Positions 46,049-55,849 of a stretch of 64,000 bases of DNA are shown here, one piece after another. The position numbers and the translations under genes were made by a program. How positions within the stretch are numbered: the first letter of the stretch is position 1; every line of letters starts with the position of its first letter. This stretch comes from Bacteroidetes bacterium ADurb.Bin008 (GTDB lineage: Bacteria > Bacteroidota > Bacteroidia > Bacteroidales > Tenuifilaceae). The stretch is taken from positions 1-64,000 of the forward strand of contig MWFE01000010.1 in NCBI GenBank assembly GCA_002071445.1. The letters run 5' to 3'. Below the pieces are notes generated by a model. That model did no database searches, was not told where the DNA came from, and saw only the letters and a program-made list of their open reading frames with translations.

Positions 46049-46468
46049 TCATTCCACAACCCTTATCTCTGTGCTCAACGGCATTGCTTTTCGGTAAACT
46101 GCGCTCACCCCGCAGTAATTCTCCTCTGAGAGTTTCACTGCCTTTTCCAGCTTATCCATGGGAAGGTTTTTTCCTTTGAATTCGTAAATCACCTTCATGG
46201 ATGAATAGTGTTTGGGGTGCTCTTTGGTCAACTCGCCCTCTACCCATATGCGAAGCCCTTCCAAATCGACCCGCATTTTTTTGAGAATTGACACCACGTC
46301 CATTCCGGTGCATCCGGCCAATGCAACCAGCATTAGGGTTTTTGGACGAGGCCCTTTGTCCATTCCGCCTACCTCGGGGTAAGCATCAACAACCATCTTG
46401 TGCCCGTTGACCTCAACGTCGAAAGCCATTCCGCTTTGCCAATCAATGTGAATCTTGTCTATGCTCAT
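46049..46468 (-). CDS. OsmC/Ohr-family protein
   Basis: A 139-aa protein. The two reactive cysteines of the OsmC/Ohr fold are visible: GCTGMDVVSILKKM and NYCGVSAVYRKA. OsmC-type proteins reduce organic hydroperoxides. The length and the 'GCTGMDVV...ENYCGVSA' layout resemble the YhfA-like OsmC group rather than Ohr. It follows the GH65 gene in convergent orientation with no operon partner. Confidence 0.9.
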   Translation of the reverse strand: MSIDKIHIDWQSGMAFDVEVNGHKMVVDAYPEVGGMDKGPRPKTLMLVALAGCTGMDVVSILKKMRVDLEGLRIWVEGELTKEHPKHYSSMKVIYEFKGKNLPMDKLEKAVKLSEENYCGVSAVYRKAMPLSTEIRVVE

Positions 46469-46735
46469 AAATGTGGATTTTTACTTAACAACATGGGTTC
46501 AGCAAATTTGTTTAACAAGTTTGTTTAATAAATTGAGAAAAATACTAAACAAAATGTTCCCGCTAATAGATTTCGATATAAGGAGAGATTAAACCATTTT
46601 AAAAATGGTACTTAGCAAAGGAACATTGCTGCTTAAAATGTACTCGGCGAAGGTTTACGAAATCAGCACACTACGCTACCATCCATAAGCCTGAGAAATG
46701 AATGGAAATCAGGTTGGCAGAAAAAACTTTGCTCA

Positions 46736-47590
46736 TTATCCCGAAGTGCTGAAACTACCCTTAACCGATACCTCCTTTGGAGTAATGTTAAGTACCGGAA
46801 TCAATGATTTGCTAAGCATCTGCTGAGCATTTGTCCCCAAAAAGAAATCCGACAGCGAATCGCTTTGCTCAGTCATAATGCTGACCAAGTCAGCCCTAAT
46901 TTCATTGGCAAACTCAAGAACTGTATTGGCAATGCCTTTCCCCAGTCTGTTGGTTACTTTATGCTTAATGCCATGTTCGGTAAAATACTCGCACACCTGT
47001 TTGGTGTATGCCGCAACCCTGTTTTCAGCTTCAGGGCTGGAGGAAGAACTTACGCCGAGAACTTGAATCTCAGCACCGAATGTCTTGGCAATAAACCCGG
47101 TATAGGGTGCTTTCTGGCGTGTTACCAGCGATGGATCAATTGGGAAAACAATATTCTCAATTTTTCTAACGGCAGCTCCGTGGCGAACTGTGATGACAGG
47201 GAGGTCGGAGGCTGAGATTATTTTTAAAGCGTTGCTCCCAATGAAAAGTTCTTCAAAACCCGATGCCCCATGCGTCGATAGGATAATGGCCGATTCGTCG
47301 AACGCTTCGGCCTGATTTATCACTTCCTGGTAAATCTTGCCTTTTTTAATATGATATTCAATTCGTTGGGGATCATATAGGGTTCCCGAATAGTCGTTGA
47401 TTATCTTTTCAAAGGCACCCTGCGCCTGTTTATGCTCCTCCTGGAAATCAAGCCGTCCGATTTCAGAGCCCGGTTTTTGGACGTAAACCATTTGTATATT
47501 TGCCTTGAACTGATTGGCAAAAATTATGGCTAACTTTAAACCATTCAGCGATTCTTCCGAAAAATCGATGGGTACAATTATTTGCTTCAT
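46736..47590 (-). CDS. Universal stress protein, tandem UspA domains
   Basis: A 284-aa protein. ATG 47590 (MKQIIVPIDFSEESL) is preferred over an upstream in-frame start. Two UspA domains are present: residues about 1-145 (SAIILSTHGASGFEELFIGSNALKI, given as STHGASGFEELFIGS with an ATP-binding-like G-x2-G-x9-G(S/T)) and about 150-275 (VSIMTEQSDSLSDFFLGTNA). These proteins bind nucleotides and help survival under stress. It is divergent from ispG, and the 135 bases between them should hold both promoters. Confidence 0.9.
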   Translation of the reverse strand: MKQIIVPIDFSEESLNGLKLAIIFANQFKANIQMVYVQKPGSEIGRLDFQEEHKQAQGAFEKIINDYSGTLYDPQRIEYHIKKGKIYQEVINQAEAFDESAIILSTHGASGFEELFIGSNALKIISASDLPVITVRHGAAVRKIENIVFPIDPSLVTRQKAPYTGFIAKTFGAEIQVLGVSSSSSPEAENRVAAYTKQVCEYFTEHGIKHKVTNRLGKGIANTVLEFANEIRADLVSIMTEQSDSLSDFFLGTNAQQMLSKSLIPVLNITPKEVSVKGSFSTSG

Positions 47591-47725
47591 AAGCGGAATT
47601 TTTATATTTAAACAAATATAGCGATAAAATCCTTTATAACACCAGGTAATCGATGTAACCTTAAAAAAGAGTTCTAAATTTTTTCTTAACGCAATTATCA
47701 TCTTTCTTTGCAAATTATTATTGGC

Positions 47726-49624
47726 ATGGATAGCATTATCAACATATTGGGCTTCTATCGCAGGCCTACACGTAAGGTGTACGTTGGCAGCGTACCTATG
47801 GGTTCTGATTATCCCATTCGCGTGCAGACCATGACCACAACCAATACCAACAACATTGATGAAACAGTAGAGCAGTCCATAAGAGCAATTGAAAGTGGGG
47901 CTGATTTTATTCGGATAACGTCACAAGGGAAAAAAGAGGCTCAAAGCATAGGCAAGGTTAAGCAAATTCTTGAGGCTAAGGGATACACAACACCCATTAT
48001 TGCCGATATCCATTTCAATCCAGCTGCAGCACTTGAGGCTGCAAAATATGCCGACAAGATTAGGATAAATCCGGGCAATTACGCCGATAAATCGCGCTCG
48101 TCGGCCATAGGCATCACCGATTTAGAGTATGAACAGGAGTTGAAAAGAGTGGAAGAACGCTTCATCCCGCTTATTGACCTGTGTAAGCAGAACGGTGTGG
48201 CCATACGTATTGGGGTTAACCATGGTTCTCTGTCGCAGAGAATTATGTGCAGATATGGCGATACTCCCAAAGGCATGGCCCAATCGGCCATGGAATTTCT
48301 GAGGATATGCCGGCGGCATGATTTTCACAACCTTGTGGTGAGCATGAAATCGAGCAATACCCGTGTGATGGTGCAGGCCACCCGCCAATTGGCAGTTTTT
48401 ATGGAGGCCGAGGGCATGGACTATCCGTTGCATCTGGGGGTAACCGAGGCCGGTGAGGGTGACGATGGCAGGATCAAATCGGCAGTGGGAATTGGCGCAT
48501 TGCTGGTAGATGGCATTGGTGATACCATCAGGGTTTCGCTTACCGAAGAGCCTGAGGTTGAGATTCCCGTGGCCAAAACGCTGGTTTCTTTTTTTAAAAA
48601 GTTACAGGGATCTGTCAGCAATAATCGTCCATCCTCTGTTCCCATAAATCCCTTTGAGTATAGACGTAGAGAAAGCTATACCGTACTGGGCATTGGGGGA
48701 GATAATCCTCCTGTAGTGCTGGCTAATATGACACAGAACGCCGTTGATATACCACAAACGGTGGAAGAATATGGCTGGAAATACAACTTTGTTAATAAAA
48801 GATGGATTCCCTCACAGGGTGCACCCGAATTTATTTTCATAGGTGATACACGATATAAGGGTATTCCGGCCATGGGCAATTTACCCGTTGTAGGCAGCGA
48901 TGATGGATGTTCCATTGGCTATGTTGTAGCAGAGGATCTGCTAAGCCGGGGGAATAAACTTCCCGAAGATCCTTTTTTCCTTGCAGTACGGGTGGGTGAT
49001 ATTAACGAGAAGTTAATTGAAAAATTGGCCAAAGCAAGGAATGCCATAATACTCCTTCACGCAACTCCAAATATATTCCACTCCGTTCGCAATGCAATTT
49101 TTCAGCTCATGGAAAGGGGAATTGCCAATCCCATAGCCTTGTCGCTCAATATCGACACAAAGAATGTGGATGAGTTTAAGTTAATGGCATCAGCCATTGC
49201 CGGTCCACTGTTCATTGATGGCTTGTGCGATGGCATAATGCTTTCGTGTACTACTTCAATAAGATTGGATATTCTTAACGAAACATCGTTTGGCATTCTG
49301 CAGGCATCAAGGGCACGAATAACTAAAACCGAGTTCATCTCATGCCCCGGTTGCGGACGAACCCTTTTCGATTTATACGAAACCTTGCGTTTAGTTAAAG
49401 AGCGCATATCGCACCTGAAAGGCCTTAAAATAGCCGTAATGGGCTGTATTGTTAACGGTCCGGGTGAAATGGCCGATGCAGATTACGGGTATGTGGGCGC
49501 AGGAGCGGGGCTAGTATCGCTTTACCGAAAAAAAGAGTTGGTGAAAAAGAATATCCCCCAATCGCAAGCGGTTGAAGAATTGGTGAAGTTGATAAAAGAT
49601 TGTGGCGATTGGTCAGATGCTTGA
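47726..49624 (+). CDS. ispG: 4-hydroxy-3-methylbut-2-enyl-diphosphate synthase
   Basis: A 632-aa [4Fe-4S] enzyme that converts MEcPP to HMBPP in the MEP pathway. ATG 47726 is preferred over TTG 47708. The TIM-barrel part (PMGSDYPIRVQTM, ADIHFNPAAAL) is followed by a large insertion domain (about residues 270-480) and the C-terminal iron-sulfur part with CPGCGRTLFD and MGCIVNGPGEMADADYG. This long form with the extra domain is found in Bacteroidota, Chlamydiae and plants; the E. coli type is ~370 aa. Confidence 0.95.
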   Translation: MDSIINILGFYRRPTRKVYVGSVPMGSDYPIRVQTMTTTNTNNIDETVEQSIRAIESGADFIRITSQGKKEAQSIGKVKQILEAKGYTTPIIADIHFNPAAALEAAKYADKIRINPGNYADKSRSSAIGITDLEYEQELKRVEERFIPLIDLCKQNGVAIRIGVNHGSLSQRIMCRYGDTPKGMAQSAMEFLRICRRHDFHNLVVSMKSSNTRVMVQATRQLAVFMEAEGMDYPLHLGVTEAGEGDDGRIKSAVGIGALLVDGIGDTIRVSLTEEPEVEIPVAKTLVSFFKKLQGSVSNNRPSSVPINPFEYRRRESYTVLGIGGDNPPVVLANMTQNAVDIPQTVEEYGWKYNFVNKRWIPSQGAPEFIFIGDTRYKGIPAMGNLPVVGSDDGCSIGYVVAEDLLSRGNKLPEDPFFLAVRVGDINEKLIEKLAKARNAIILLHATPNIFHSVRNAIFQLMERGIANPIALSLNIDTKNVDEFKLMASAIAGPLFIDGLCDGIMLSCTTSIRLDILNETSFGILQASRARITKTEFISCPGCGRTLFDLYETLRLVKERISHLKGLKIAVMGCIVNGPGEMADADYGYVGAGAGLVSLYRKKELVKKNIPQSQAVEELVKLIKDCGDWSDA

Positions 49625-49769
49625 CTTTTCCTTTCAACAAATTAGCTGATTAACCCCGGATACTGTGCTTTTGTCAATAATTTGATAAAAAGTGCATGGG
49701 ATTTGTTGATTTTCTTCAATAATATCATAACTTAGCAAATTGGGGAACAAAAAATACGCTTGGTAATAA

Positions 49770-51128
49770 ATGATTAGAATACTTGTAGTTGACGATGATT
49801 CAAGTTTTTGCATCATGCTTAAATCCTTTCTATCGAAGAAAGGATACGAAGTGGCGGAGGCCTTTTCGGTAAGCGAGGCGCAAAAGCTATTCCGTACGGT
49901 GGAATTCGACATCGTACTGGCCGATTATCGTTTGCCCGATGGGTCGGGACTGGATATCCTCAAGGAAATTAAGACCATACGCCCCGAAACAGGAATAATC
50001 ATCATGACCGGCTATGCCGATATTCGCATGGCAGTTCAAACGGTTAAAATGGGTGCGTTCGACTACGTTGCCAAGCCAATAAATCCCGATGAGATACTCC
50101 TAACCATAGAAAACTTAATTGCCCATAGAGGCGATACAAAAAGCGTTGTCAAAAGGGTTGCCGTAAAGGAGGATAAGCAATTTATTCAGGGGGTGAGCGA
50201 CAATGCCCATGAGGTGAAAGAGCTTATAAACCTGGTTGCCCCTACAAGCCTTTCTGTGATTATTCAGGGCGATAGCGGAACCGGTAAGGAGTACGTAGCC
50301 CGTAGAATACACCAGGAAAGCCAAAGGGCCAACCAGCCCTTTGTGGCAGTGGATTGCGGAGCTCTTTCCAAAGACCTTGCTCTCAGCGAGTTTTTTGGGC
50401 ATATCAAAGGTTCCTTTACAGGAGCATTTGCCGACAAAGTCGGACAATTCGAGCAGGCAAACGGTGGCACCCTATTCCTCGATGAGATTGGCAACTTATC
50501 TTACGAGGTGCAGATTAACCTGCTTAGAGCTATTCAGGAGCGAAAAATTAAACCCATCGGGAGCAACAGGGAGATTCGCGTGGATGTGAGGATTATTATT
50601 GCAACTAACGAAGACCTGATTGAAGCGGTGAAGCGGAATCAGTTCCGGGAGGATCTGTACCACAGGCTCAATGAGTTTACAATTTTTATAGCTCCGTTGT
50701 ACGATAGGCTTAGGGATTTGCCAATATACGCCAATCATTTTCTCCGCCAGGCCAACAAGGAGTTGAACAAGTCCATCTCCGGATTTGATGGAGAGGTAAT
50801 GGATATTTTCAATTATTACACATGGCCCGGGAATATTAGAGAACTGCGCAATGTAATCCGTAGGGCGGTGCTGGTTGAGCAGGGTTCGAGTATAAGCCTG
50901 AAAAGCTTGCCGCATGAAATTACCGATAGCAAGAATACGCGTTTTAACAATCATTTACAGCAGTCTCCACCAGAAAACCTGAAGGACCTTAAGGAGATGG
51001 CTGAGAAAGAGCTTATCCTTGCAACACTTGAAAAGGCAAGGTACAACAAGAGTAAAGCGGCTATTATGCTCAATATAGATCGCAAAACGCTTTACAACAA
51101 GATGAAGCAGTATGGGCTTCAAATGTAA
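49770..51128 (+). CDS. NtrC-type sigma-54-dependent response regulator
   Basis: A 452-aa protein. Receiver domain with phospho-acceptor D52 (ADYRLPDGSG). The AAA+ sigma-54 activation domain has Walker A GDSGTGKEYVA, the sigma-54 contact loop as GSFTGA (usually GAFTGA), and Walker B GGTLFLDEIG. A C-terminal Fis-type HTH (ARYNKSKAAIMLNIDRKTLY) binds enhancer sites. It has no adjacent histidine kinase, so its partner is elsewhere; the hybrid kinase at 34927 is a candidate only by elimination. Confidence 0.93.
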   Translation: MIRILVVDDDSSFCIMLKSFLSKKGYEVAEAFSVSEAQKLFRTVEFDIVLADYRLPDGSGLDILKEIKTIRPETGIIIMTGYADIRMAVQTVKMGAFDYVAKPINPDEILLTIENLIAHRGDTKSVVKRVAVKEDKQFIQGVSDNAHEVKELINLVAPTSLSVIIQGDSGTGKEYVARRIHQESQRANQPFVAVDCGALSKDLALSEFFGHIKGSFTGAFADKVGQFEQANGGTLFLDEIGNLSYEVQINLLRAIQERKIKPIGSNREIRVDVRIIIATNEDLIEAVKRNQFREDLYHRLNEFTIFIAPLYDRLRDLPIYANHFLRQANKELNKSISGFDGEVMDIFNYYTWPGNIRELRNVIRRAVLVEQGSSISLKSLPHEITDSKNTRFNNHLQQSPPENLKDLKEMAEKELILATLEKARYNKSKAAIMLNIDRKTLYNKMKQYGLQM

Positions 51129-51230
51129 ACTCCGGAAAAGGATTGCATTGAACTACCTATCCCCCGTTAACTTTTTAACCGGATGAAGCCATTTTGAAAA
51201 CGATGGTTAATATTAGCTATTCTTTTTAGC

Positions 51231-51238
51231 TAAATTTG
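51231..51238 (+). promoter_or_regulatory. -7 box TAAATTTG upstream of the S9 peptidase
   Basis: It matches TAnnTTTG and lies 75 bases before ATG 51313. A -33 TTTG at the right distance is not seen, so support is partial. Confidence 0.35.
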
Positions 51239-51312
51239 AAATTTGTATAGAGGTATGCTCTGATTAGGGTTTATCCAAAATGTCATTCTCTCATAATCAA
51301 AATATTAATACC

Positions 51313-53397
51313 ATGAAAAGAATCTGTTTACTACTACCTGCCCTTGGCCTCCTGCTGCTGTCATGCAATACCCACAGGGAGCCATCCGAAACCATCATTG
51401 GAAAATCCGATATTGTCATTGAAAATGGCATATTTACTCCCGAAGCGCTATGGGCCCTGGGGCGGCTTGGTGAGGTGGCCGTTTCGCCCTCGGGGATGAG
51501 GGTTGCCTACACCGTTACCTATTACTCCGTGGATCAGAATAGGAGCAATACCGAAATTTTTGTGATGAATGCTGATGGCTCTGCTTGCCAGCAGATTACA
51601 AAAACAGCTGCCCACGAGTTCAACATCGCATGGGTGGACGATAATACCATTGCCTATATCTCCACAGAGGGCGAAACTGCCCAGATTTGGACCATGGATG
51701 CCCGGGGAAAAAACCGGAAACAGGTGTCGAATTTTGATGGCGACATCAACGGGTTCGCCATTTCGCCAAAGGGCGATAAAATTCTCTTTATCAGCGATGT
51801 GAAGATTGACAAGGCCACAGTTGATATCTACCCCGATTTGCCCAAGGCCAGCGGGATGATAATCGAAGATTTGATGTATCGCCATTGGGATACTTGGGAG
51901 GATGGCAGCTATAGCCATATTTTTGTTGCCGACTATATGGACGGGAAGGTTGCCAATGCCACCGACATTATGCCCGGCGAACCCTATGATACCCCTCTCA
52001 AACCATTTGGAGGGATGGAGGAGATTGCGTGGACACCCTGTGGCAAGGGCATTGCATACACCTGCAAGAAGTTGACCGGCAAAGAGTTTGCCTTTAGCAC
52101 CAACTCCGATATTTATCTGTATCGCATTGAAACCGGTGAAACAACCAACCTCACCGAGGGTATGCCCGGTTACGACAAACAACCCCTCTTTTCGCCGCAG
52201 GGTGAATTGATGGCGTGGGTTTCCATGGAGAGGGCAGGGTTTGAAGCCGATAAGGAACGCCTTTTTGTGATGAACATGACCACGGGCGAGAAAACATACA
52301 TGACCCCCGATTTCGACTATTCCGTATCGAACATGCAGTGGACCCCCGATGGCAAAGCCATGTATTTCATTGTAGGGGTTGAGGCAACCCACCAGATTTT
52401 CCGTATCGACATGGAAACCGCCGAGATTAAACCCGTTACCAAGGGGTTGCACGATTACCACTCGGTTGCCCTGGCGGGCAATGTCCTCATTGGTGATAAG
52501 GTCAGCATCACCTCGCCTGCCGAAATTTTCAGCATCGAGCCCTCTACGGGTGTCGAGGAGCAGATATCGTTCATCAACAAAGACATTCTCGATCAGCTGA
52601 CCATGCCAACGGTAGAGCGTCGATGGGTTAAATCCACCGATGGAAAGATGGTGCATACATGGGTAATCCTACCGCCCAATTTCGACAGGAGCAAGAAGTA
52701 CCCCGCGTTGCTCTACTGCGAGGGTGGCCCGCAAAGCCCGCTGAGCCAGTTCTGGAGCTATCGCTGGAACTTCTCCATCATGGCTTCCAATGGCTACGTG
52801 GTGGTGGCACCCAGCCGTCGCGGAACGCTGACCTTTGGTCAGGAGTGGACTGACCAGATCAGCAAAGACCATGGCGGGCAGGAGATGAAAGACCTTTTGG
52901 CTGCCATCGATGAGGTGAAAAAAGAACCCTGGGTTGACGAAAACCGCCTGGGGGCCATAGGTGCCAGCTATGGTGGCTACACCGTATTCTGGCTGGCTGG
53001 TCACCACAACAAGCGCTTTAAGGCATTCATTGCCCATTGCGGAGTTTTTCACTCCGAGATGGAGTACCTCACCACCGAGGAGATGTTCTTCGACCAGTGG
53101 GAAATGGGCGGGGCACCCTGGGAAACCGACAACAGAATTGCCATGAAGAGCTTCGAACAAAGCCCCCACAAATTTGTTAAGCAGTGGGATACGCCCATAC
53201 TTATCATTCATGGCGGCAACGATTTCCGCATTCCCTACACCCAGGGAATGGCGGCATTCAACGCAGCGCAAATGCTTGGCGTACCCAGCAAGTTCCTTTT
53301 CTTCCCCGATGAAACCCACTGGGTGCTGAAACCACAGAATGGCATTCTCTGGCAAAGGGAATTCAAGGGATGGTTAGATAGATGGCTGAAAGAGTAA
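51313..53397 (+). CDS. S9-family prolyl-oligopeptidase-type peptidase, lipoprotein
   Basis: A 694-aa protein. ATG 51313 (MKRICLLLPALGLLLLSC) gives a lipobox LLSC. The N-terminal half is a beta-propeller (repeats such as DDNTIAYISTEGETAQIW and PDGKAMYFIVGVEA), and the C-terminal half an alpha/beta hydrolase with S552 (GASYGGY), D637 (GGNDFRIP) and H669 (DETHW). It probably cleaves dipeptides or small peptides in the periplasm, like DPP5/acylaminoacyl-peptidase relatives. A 59-aa winged-helix gene follows 28 bases later. Confidence 0.93.
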   Translation: MKRICLLLPALGLLLLSCNTHREPSETIIGKSDIVIENGIFTPEALWALGRLGEVAVSPSGMRVAYTVTYYSVDQNRSNTEIFVMNADGSACQQITKTAAHEFNIAWVDDNTIAYISTEGETAQIWTMDARGKNRKQVSNFDGDINGFAISPKGDKILFISDVKIDKATVDIYPDLPKASGMIIEDLMYRHWDTWEDGSYSHIFVADYMDGKVANATDIMPGEPYDTPLKPFGGMEEIAWTPCGKGIAYTCKKLTGKEFAFSTNSDIYLYRIETGETTNLTEGMPGYDKQPLFSPQGELMAWVSMERAGFEADKERLFVMNMTTGEKTYMTPDFDYSVSNMQWTPDGKAMYFIVGVEATHQIFRIDMETAEIKPVTKGLHDYHSVALAGNVLIGDKVSITSPAEIFSIEPSTGVEEQISFINKDILDQLTMPTVERRWVKSTDGKMVHTWVILPPNFDRSKKYPALLYCEGGPQSPLSQFWSYRWNFSIMASNGYVVVAPSRRGTLTFGQEWTDQISKDHGGQEMKDLLAAIDEVKKEPWVDENRLGAIGASYGGYTVFWLAGHHNKRFKAFIAHCGVFHSEMEYLTTEEMFFDQWEMGGAPWETDNRIAMKSFEQSPHKFVKQWDTPILIIHGGNDFRIPYTQGMAAFNAAQMLGVPSKFLFFPDETHWVLKPQNGILWQREFKGWLDRWLKE

Positions 53398-53424
53398 ATA
53401 AAATTCAACTAAATATTTTGAAAA

Positions 53425-53604
53425 ATGGAAGCAAAAGACAAAGTTTTACAAACTCTAAAAAAAGTCGGCAAACCAATGAAATCCGGTGAAGTGGCCGAAG
53501 CAGCCGGAATTGACAAGAAGGAGGTTGAAAAGGCAATTAAACAGCTGGTTGCTGAAGGGTTAATGCATTCGCCTAAAAGATGTTATTACGATGTGAAGAA
53601 GTAA
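53425..53604 (+). CDS. Small winged-helix protein, 59 aa
   Basis: An intact ORF from ATG 53425 to TAA 53602-53604. It encodes a compact helix-turn-helix: VLQTLKKVGKPMKSGEVAEA (first helices), then AGIDKKEVEKAIKQLVAEG (recognition helix) and a beta wing HSPKRCYYDVKK. This resembles small wHTH regulators widespread in Bacteroidota. It lies 28 bases after the S9 peptidase, and a strong terminator follows, so the two are probably co-transcribed. Whether it binds DNA or other macromolecules is not shown. Confidence 0.82.
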   Translation: MEAKDKVLQTLKKVGKPMKSGEVAEAAGIDKKEVEKAIKQLVAEGLMHSPKRCYYDVKK

Positions 53605-53634
53605 TAAACAGCTCTTTATAGTTTATCTGGTATT

Positions 53635-53679
53635 AAAAAAATCCCTGTTAATGCGATTGTCATTATCAGGGATTTTTTT
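53635..53679 (+). terminator. Strong terminator after the winged-helix gene
   Basis: A stem ATCCCTG/CAGGGAT flanked by A7 and T7, with an inner AATG/CATT pair. It is about 30 bases after the stop codon and, being symmetric, could also serve the minus strand. Confidence 0.8.
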
Positions 53680-53926
53680 GGACGGATAGTAATCGTATTT
53701 AACCATACTTTTTCGAAGGAGCGATAGAACCTCTTTCAGCAGTGATGCGGGGCTCAGGGGACTCATATGAAAGTAATACAACACGCTTGCGTGCAACTTG
53801 CTTGAAAGCGATAAACTATAGTATGCCCTACCACACATTGATAAGGTTCAATAGAAGCCCTTCTTTTCTGTAACAACAAATGTCCCCATCTAATCCCAAA
53901 ACGGCCAAATTGATTTATTACGGCAT
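53680..53926. other. Intergenic end between convergent genes
   Basis: About 250 bases between the terminator and the stop of the DUF3857 gene. No convincing small ORF or RNA; stops break every frame shortly. Confidence 0.4.
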
Positions 53927-55846
53927 TTATATGGCCTTCAAAAGTAAAACTTGCCTGTCGGCTTCGTTTACCCTACGCTGGAAAAGCATTAGGTCGTTAT
54001 AACGTTCGGGCTTATAATTCCCCTTGTTCCATTCCAGAGTTCGGATGAAACTGATGGAACCTTCGGCATGCACAACTTCAAGCGTATAGGTTCCGAAGTC
54101 ACTTGTGAGCGTGGTAGGCTGAGGAAATTGGTCTATGGAAAATCCTGAGGGGATTCGAAAACTTAGCGAATCAACATATGCCTGATCCCTGCGGATAGCG
54201 ATACCGGTTTTCCTGTTGCTAACCCTTTTCAGCTCATCTAAAAGTGAGACCTGATTGAAAGGAATAACAATGGAATTGTTGGCAGTAATCTGCCCTAACT
54301 GCGCCACGGTCATTTCTGCTTTTTGAGTGATTATGGGAATTATGCCTTTTTCCTCGGAATAGGTCAGGCTGTTTATTTTAACCTGATTCAATTTCAACTT
54401 TCGCAACAGGAATTCCCTTTGTCTTTCAGGTTTTTGGGTCATCAAAAAACGGATGTTATCCGTTGCAACGCCCGTATATTGGGTGGTTGCACTTATGTTT
54501 GCAGTATTGTTGGCAGCGATGTTAAACAGATAGCTGTTGGTCGTTTTGTTCTGCTCTTTTCCATACACATTGGTATGCTTTAGGTAGCTGTTATCCTTAT
54601 CTACCACAAGGATATCACGATCGTCGGTGAATGAACCATTGTACCCAAAGGGCACTTCCTGGCTAGTGCACTCAAGGTACACTGTGTCGCCACCAAGGGG
54701 AAGCATTAAAAAGGCATGGTTAAACTGGCTGGCTACGAAATCTTTGTCAATATTGGGGGTATCATCGCCTGCCCTAACAAGGCAGTAATACGATTCGATA
54801 CCGGCCACATCGAGTAGCGATTTCATATAGTTCGACAGGGCTTTGCAATCGCCGTACCAGTATTTTTCGACAGTTTCGGCAGGGAATGGTTGCCATCCGC
54901 CAATGCCTATGGCAATATTGACGTATCTTACTTTACTTTGCATATATTCGTATATGGCACGAGCCCTCTCGCTGTCGGTATCGTGCTCGGCCACCAGTTC
55001 CATTACTTTGGCCTTGGTAGCATCCGGAACCACGTTTCTTCCTTCGCCCAGTTTGTATGCCCAGTCGCCAAGTTCTTTCCAGCTGTTGTTGGAGCCAAAA
55101 TATCCGTCCATGGTAAATGTTTCGGGGGCGACTAAAAGCTGTGGAGTATCCTCGAACAGATTCCCTGCAAATGGTTCCATTTCAATGGCTGGATAGTTGG
55201 TAGCCTTCCAGGTACGCGTGATAAAGCCTTTTTTATCGCTACTTTCCTCGGGGGTTATGGATAAAGCCTTATTGCCCTTATACTTAACTTTAGCATTGGG
55301 GCTAAGTGTGAGGTTATAAATTGATTTTTGAACCGATATGTCGTAACCGGGATAAACCTGCCAGCCGGGGAACATGAAAAAGCTACTATACTTTTTGCTG
55401 CAGGTGTACTCAATGGTATAGGGATAATCGCCATATTCGGGGCTAATTACCTTAACCCTGCTGTCGTCGTACAGCGAAAATCCTGCAATGGCGCTAATAT
55501 CGGCAATGTCCCTTTGGGGAATGGTTTTTACCTTTTTCCCATTCTTATCGTATATGGTTCCGCTAATTCCCGAAACGGAGCTGAATTTATTGTAGTGCTC
55601 AACAAAGTATTTGAAACGTTGGCCGTTTTCGTTGAGTATGGTTATTACAACCCGCGATTTTTCTTCCGCATTCCCGGCATCGAATACCGTTAATGTTGTT
55701 TCGGAAAACCTTAAAACGGCATTGGCCTTTTGTTTTAACTCCTGAGGAATTGCACTGACAGCCCAATTCTCTTTCCCGTCTGCCAGTAGTTGCGTATGGC
55801 CAAGGCACAGTATGGCAACGAAGAACAATTGAATCTTTACTTTCAT
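53927..55846 (-). CDS. DUF3857 / transglutaminase-like exported protein (Cys and His kept)
   Basis: A 639-aa protein with a signal peptide (LCLGHTQLLA, about residue 22). An N-terminal DUF3857 domain (about 55-225) is followed by a transglutaminase-like domain with Cys in EKYWYGDCKALSNYM and His in SQFNHAFLML; the third residue position reads Glu in YLECTSQEVPFGY rather than the usual Asp. A C-terminal beta domain follows. It likely works at the outer surface or in the periplasm. It is paired with the related gene 3 bases upstream. Confidence 0.85.
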   Translation of the reverse strand: MKVKIQLFFVAILCLGHTQLLADGKENWAVSAIPQELKQKANAVLRFSETTLTVFDAGNAEEKSRVVITILNENGQRFKYFVEHYNKFSSVSGISGTIYDKNGKKVKTIPQRDIADISAIAGFSLYDDSRVKVISPEYGDYPYTIEYTCSKKYSSFFMFPGWQVYPGYDISVQKSIYNLTLSPNAKVKYKGNKALSITPEESSDKKGFITRTWKATNYPAIEMEPFAGNLFEDTPQLLVAPETFTMDGYFGSNNSWKELGDWAYKLGEGRNVVPDATKAKVMELVAEHDTDSERARAIYEYMQSKVRYVNIAIGIGGWQPFPAETVEKYWYGDCKALSNYMKSLLDVAGIESYYCLVRAGDDTPNIDKDFVASQFNHAFLMLPLGGDTVYLECTSQEVPFGYNGSFTDDRDILVVDKDNSYLKHTNVYGKEQNKTTNSYLFNIAANNTANISATTQYTGVATDNIRFLMTQKPERQREFLLRKLKLNQVKINSLTYSEEKGIIPIITQKAEMTVAQLGQITANNSIVIPFNQVSLLDELKRVSNRKTGIAIRRDQAYVDSLSFRIPSGFSIDQFPQPTTLTSDFGTYTLEVVHAEGSISFIRTLEWNKGNYKPERYNDLMLFQRRVNEADRQVLLLKAI

Positions 55847-55849
55847 ATG

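Noticed and set aside
51448-52656. 402-aa open frame antisense to the S9 peptidase
   Set aside because: It is a shadow of the GC-rich coding strand: no signal, no recognised motif, and composition typical of an antisense frame.
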